The notes under the pieces are model-generated. The model was not told the origin of the DNA. It saw only the letters and a list, made by a program, of their open reading frames with translations, and did not search any database. The position numbers and the translations under genes are program-made. Positions 58,701 to 64,000 of a DNA stretch of 64,000 bases are shown here, one piece after another (the stretch's first letter is position 1; each line of letters begins with the position of its first letter). Location: assembly GCF_003945595.2 (NCBI RefSeq), contig NW_024104162.1, positions 806,001 through 870,000 on the forward strand. Direction: 5' to 3'. The stretch is from Pipra filicauda. Its lineage: Eukaryota; Chordata; Aves; Passeriformes; Pipridae.

Positions 58701-61700
58701 TAATTCTTGTTTTTCTAGTGAGCATGGGCTAGAACCATTATCTGAAAGCTGTCAGGTTTTTACACTGATGTGTGGAAAAAACTTGCCGCCTCTCATTCAG
58801 CTCATCCACTTATCAGCTGTTGAATTTGCTGATGCTGAGCTCGTCCCTGTTGGCAAGAAACTGCGGTTGGTCTCCAGGCAACGCAGGTCCGGCTGAGCAT
58901 CTCTGCCTTGCTTGAAGAGATGAAAATTTTCCATTGCGGGGAGAGGATTTTTCCTCTTGCTAATTCTTTTTATCTGGCTTCCTGTCTTGCCCGAGGTTAC
59001 TGCATCTTTGAAACAATATAAGGGTAGTTTACAAATATTAAGAGGTTACATTTTAAGAGCTTTAAGGTATAACTGCAGATGTGTGTTTTCTATAACTTTT
59101 GTTAAAAATGTCTCATTAGAATGTTAATTTGGGGCCTTTCTTAGTAACTGTTTAATTTCAAAATAATTCTTCCCCTCCCCTTTGCAAAAAACTGTGTGAC
59201 ATTGTATCATGTGCTATAAGTAACTTGAAATTTCTCCTTCTGCAAAGTCCGAAGTACTGGAAGGCATCATGGAAGCAAAATTATTTGTTCAAATGAAGGT
59301 CCAACATTGCTTGTGTTTAATTGGGTGTTTAGGAGCTTGAAATCTGAAATGTTCTGCAAATTCTTGGCTTGCGTAGCACAGTCTTTGAAGTCCTGACTGT
59401 TCTCTGAAAGACAGGCTGTGTTTAGAATAAAGTAATGATAATCTTCATAATAGGTACAGAATGTACCACTCTACTGTTATCAGATACTTAACCTGCAGCC
59501 TTTGACCCAGTATCTGGATTGCTCGTGCAAGTGGAGGATTGTCTCTTGGAGATGGCTGGAACCAGTTAGATCCCAGTTTTGCATTGTCTTACTGGAAAAA
59601 GTAAGCTTTGCTTATAAAATGGTTTTGACCACTGAGAGTTTTGCTTTATGAAGGCAAACTTTGTGTGTGTGCCATGATGGATGGTAGGGCAAGAGACAAC
59701 ACAGGCTGTGCCTGGTTTGGAGCTGTGCACGTGCTCATCAGCCAGTTAACGGCCCAAACAGAACAGGGAAGTCCTGAATTCACGCAGTAGCCATTCAGCT
59801 ATACTGTCTCTTTTGGTTCTTGCCTGCTTCTCTTCTGTCCTGTTCTGTTGACATCCAAAAGGTTGGAAGGAACTGAAAAAAAAAAAATCATTTGGATGAC
59901 TTGCTGAAGCTGGTTAATTGTGCCCCAGGTTGTTGAGACTTAAAACAAACAGGCTCAAGGGCAGATGATAAAATTATTGAGGCAATTTTTTGTCAGAAAA
60001 TCATAGTTAGAAGACACAAGAGTTTGGGGGTTTATACCAAAGTCTGTATTAGAATGAGCACAGCAAAAATGATTTTATTTTCTTGAAGCATGGAGGGCTT
60101 TAAGCATACCCAAATAGCTGTGCAGTGCTGTGATGCAGAAATTTTCTACAGTGCCTGAAACTTATCAGGAATTTTGGGTGCTGCTTAATTTCATGCTTAT
60201 TGAAGATGACCTCTTTTCTTTTAACATTTGCTCTTTTCATTTTTCATATCTTTTTCCAGAAGAACAGTAATTTATTTGCCTTTATTTTGGATATATGGAG
60301 ACAGTGTGATGACAAGTGATTTTTTTTTTTAATCATTATGACATCAGATTAATGAGGTTCCTTGTTACAAAAATGAGAAGTTAAATTGCTGGCATGATAG
60401 GCATCATCTTGACCTCTCTGAGGTGTTGGCACTTTCAGAAGGTTGATTCAATTTAACAGGAGATACGAGGTTAAATTGATGGGTGTGTATGTTCATACTG
60501 ACGTAATTGTCATTGTAACTGGGAATCTGTTCAAGCTATCTTAGGAAAATTGGTTCTGGCTTTATGGCACCAGTCAGTTTTCTGAAGAGACATCTGTGAG
60601 TATTAAAGTTGAGGGCATAGTCTAGATAGGGAGGGAGCAAAAGGGTTGGGAGACTCGTTTTGGAATTTGTGGAAATGAGTAGTCTCTCAATGAGAAGATG
60701 AAGTAAATGCTGATGGAGCTGCAGTGAGTTGTGTGGTGCAAGGATGAGTGTCTTCTTCCATTGTTCTGTTTAAAGAAAGCTTTTCACATATTTAAACCTA
60801 AGTGCTGAATGGTGATTATGTTTTAAAGTACAAATAATGATTTAACATCACTACCCACAAAGTTTGCATTCAAAAAATAAGATGATTTTTTCATAAGCTT
60901 GACTCCTTGAAGTATTTTTTCTGCTGCCAGTGTGCTGATTTTTGGAAATGCAGAATTGGAACGTGAGCACACTGTGAGTAGTGGTGCTATGTTGCAGATA
61001 TTTGAAGAGAAAATAGGTTTTTGGCAGTCATCCTGTCTGAGTGTTCCCTTTTTGGTGAGTGATGGTCTCTCTTTGAAGACAGTCATGGAGTACACACTTG
61101 TTGGCTGCTATAAAAACTCCTGTAAAGCAACAGATATTTTTATGGGAGTAAGACATACTATGGCTGTGTCCCATTGCCTGGGCTAATAAAACTAGCTTGC
61201 TCCTGTGCATCATTGTGTTCTTCAGCTGCAGCAAGGATGAGAGCAGTGCAGCCAGGCTCCTGCTGAAGCTTCCTTTTCTGGGTTACTGAAATTGATAAGA
61301 TTTTTTTCCAAGTGGTTTTGTACTGCTGTTTGAATATGTAAACTGTATGGGATTAAAATGAATTAATTCTTTGGCAGTGATTATTATGGTGAGCCTGTAA
61401 TTGGCCCCAGATGGTGTTCTATGAGATCACTCAACGAGGAAGCACGAAATACGTACATAATTTTTTTAAAGCATTTTTGAAGTCCGCTGCAGGTGTGCTT
61501 GTACAAAAGGTCCTTGTCCCTTCTACTAGGAGGAAAAGTCTTAAAATGAGTTGCATTTACCAGGGAAAATGGTCACAATTTTTTTCCTTGGTTTTGTGGT
61601 GCCGCCTGAGAGTCTGTCATGTGAGACTTCTCTCCTGTCCTTACTTGCTCTTGTCCAATCTGCTGCGTTTAAGCAAGAAGCACATTGAAATTATTCTGTC

Positions 61701-64000
61701 GTATCTTTTGCATTTGAAATTCTATAATTGCTCTGTCAACCCTGCAGGGCGTTGTGTTTCAAGGCCTTAGGACCCAGTTACATTCAACTCTTTAGGGAAA
61801 GAGCATATAGAGGTCACTGAATCATATAAACTGTTCCCTTTAAGATGCAAATCTGGATTGTGTTGTCTGATTTGAGATGTTTTCAGTAGTTGAGATTTTT
61901 AAAACATAAATACAATTTTAAAAAATATATTAAATGCATCTCATTAACTCGGGCTGTTCTGGAGCAAAAATTCCGTTTATCATGATCATCAGAAGTAGTC
62001 TTGGAACTGACACTTGAAGAATTACAGATAAAAATGTGGATGGGCATCTCACATCTGATGACTGTATCTCCTTCTGGGCTACTTTTCAACTGTTTTTCTT
62101 CATAAAGGGACTAAACTTCATTTGAGTTATATTGATGGTATAGACGAATATACACGTAAATGGGATACATGAAATATGTTACTGTGTTTTGGGTACCATT
62201 CTTCCTGTAATAGTTTATTTATGGATGATCTTTGTTTTGCTTTCCCGTGGAAGTTTTTGCTCAAGGAGTTAGTTTGGATTGTAGGGTTTAGGCATCAAAG
62301 CAATCTTGTCCTGTTGGCCCTTAGTTATTATGGTATAAAAAGTATTAGAGGTTGAGATTTCTGAAGAAAATAGAGAGAAATTCTTTATGTAGTTACGTGA
62401 ATGTGAACTTCGAAAGGGACCTGACACTTGTCTTCTTGAGCAGTTTATCGTATGTGGCAAATGGGTCACAACCCAAGGGCCAGTCAAAAAGATTCCATGT
62501 TCTTTTATTGAGTGGCTGGAAATACAGTTCCCAGACTGCTAAATTCATGGTAATGAGAAAGGCATAGCCTTGGATTTATTTTAATCTCAGTGCTGGAATT
62601 TCTGAGGGTGTTGGTGTCTTGAATAATACTTTCATGTGTGTAATCCACACAGTTTAGCTCTTGCTGTCATATTTTCAGAAGATTAAAGGCTGAAGGCTAT
62701 TTCGGTTTCTCCACGACAAAGGGCGGTATTGTCTTTTCATAGCAACTGGTGTTTTTAGCCACTGATGCCAGAATACTGTTTTAAGATGGATCAGTATCTA
62801 AATAGGAAGTTTAAGTAGCTTAGTTTTGGTGGTTCAGGTTTCTTAGTTTCCATAGCATTTTTACTTGGAAAAGAGGTTAGTTCTTAAATTACACAATCCC
62901 TGAGAAACTGCATGGGTCAGAATTGCATGCTCTTTTCTGGCTGAATATGCTTAGTAACTTGTAACTTGGTTTTATTTTAGTTCCAGGGAGATAGAATAGC
63001 TTTACTTGAGAGGTAAAACTGGCATTTCTCCAGAACTTCGTGTATGTAGGTGTTAAGCTTACAGATTACAAATGGTGTAGGGAAAGCTGAAAGCCGCTGC
63101 TTTTTTGGATGTTGAAATATTGGTTATAGTGAGCATTTAACCAGATTCAGTCTGTTTTATGTGATGAAGTAAAGAATTATAGGAATTTTTTCCCCTTTTT
63201 TATGGAGAAATTACTTAATTTTTCTTAACCACAGCAATGTGGTGCTGCAATTACTAGCCATTTAGTAAAGATAAATTAAAAAAAAAAAGATAAAATTACA
63301 TTATACCAACATTTTTAACAAGCAGGTGACTTATTTTGTTGGTTTAGCCCAAGCACCCTACCTTCAAATGAAGAATATGCTTTCTTGGCTTTTTGTGTCT
63401 GTAGGTGGTTATGACAGACATGCCACTATACTGCCTGACTCCCAGCATGATTTACCACTAAAGGCTACAGCAAAAGTATTCCTGCTTGGAAATGGAATGC
63501 ACACATAGTCCCAGTGTGTAGGTACGAAGGATTTGGTATCTCACTTTTGAGTTTGCAAGTGTTCTGCTGAGTATTTTTACAAAACGTCATGCTTACTCAT
63601 CTCTGAGTACAAGTCATGTAAAGGTAACTTAATGATTATTACATTGATTGATTTGCAGCAGAAGAGCTTAAATAACCTTGACTTGCGTAGAAAGTTACAG
63701 CTCAGCATCCTTTTTTCATCACAACCACTTGGTTTAAAGTTATACTTAATGAAAAAGAAGATTTTTTTTTCTCCCCCTCTAATCTTAATTTTAAAGAAAA
63801 ACTTCAGTCTTTCCTCTCCCTTGATGCCGTGACACTATTCCTCTTCCCCCCACGATGTTGAAGGCTGCTAAGTCTGCTGTATTGAATTTTAATTACTTGC
63901 TGTTTAGGGGCCAGTTTTTTGTTGATAACTAAAAAAAGTCGGAGACTCAACAATGTCGGCACGCTCTTCAAGTGAAGATAACCTTTTTCCTCAAAATTAG
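55746..64000 (+). other. Presumed intron 1 of the right-hand gene
   Basis: AT-rich sequence in sharp contrast to the GC-rich DNA to the left, with many homopolymer T and A runs. I find no coding exon, tRNA or intact mobile element. No recognisable RPP14 or PXK exon is present, so intron 1 would exceed 8 kb. Confidence 0.45.

Noticed and set aside
63953..64000. ATG-started frame MSARSSSEDNLFPQN near the window end, after a possible acceptor at 63,907
   Set aside because: It reaches a stop after 15 codons with no donor, and matches neither RPP14 nor PXK. The terminal TTAG could be an acceptor for an exon outside the window, but this cannot be judged.
1..64000. CRISPR arrays, bacterial operons, phage or intact retroviral genes
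   Set aside because: None seen. The window is ordinary vertebrate chromosome, and its tandem arrays lack repeat-spacer structure.

Overview
This window is vertebrate nuclear DNA, most likely from a bird. Large introns with GT/AG splice sites, CpG islands at gene starts, at least one clear CR1 LINE copy plus a CR1 3' tail, and compact intron sizes support this. CR1 elements also occur in turtles and crocodilians, so a non-avian sauropsid is not excluded. Two genes can be read completely, exon by exon, and a third begins near the right end. Their order matches the mammalian DNASE1L3 - ABHD6 block (human 3p14.3).

Left part (about 780-6,160, minus strand): DNASE1L3, a secreted DNase I-family endonuclease. 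It has eight coding exons joining into an uninterrupted 306-codon frame, with a short 3' UTR carrying two AATAAA signals. The ATG lies about 45 bp from a TATA-like box.

Middle (about 13,200-28,600, plus strand): ABHD6, a membrane-anchored monoacylglycerol lipase, arranged head-to-head with DNASE1L3. A CpG island holds a noncoding first exon. A probable extra noncoding exon lies at 16,675-16,744. Eight coding exons then give exactly 337 codons, with the catalytic triad at S148, D278 and H306. Between the two genes is an unusual kilobase of C-rich, G-poor degenerate minisatellite that runs into the ABHD6 CpG island.

Right part: about 27 kb (28.6-55.3 kb) in which I recognise no gene, only simple repeats, two CR1 pieces, an unidentified repeat pair and a few possible regulatory motifs. 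At 55.3-56.1 kb a strong CpG island with two NF-Y boxes, a GC box and a YY1/CRE-like start element marks a plus-strand promoter. Its noncoding first exon ends at 55,745. The rest of the window appears to be intron 1 of that gene. Synteny predicts RPP14 (or PXK), but no coding sequence of it lies inside the window, so the name is inference.

No bacterial, viral or CRISPR-like system is present. The most notable features are the minisatellite beside the ABHD6 promoter, the possible alternative 5' exon of ABHD6, the unidentified paired repeat at 29.6/30.6 kb, and the wide intergenic gap.
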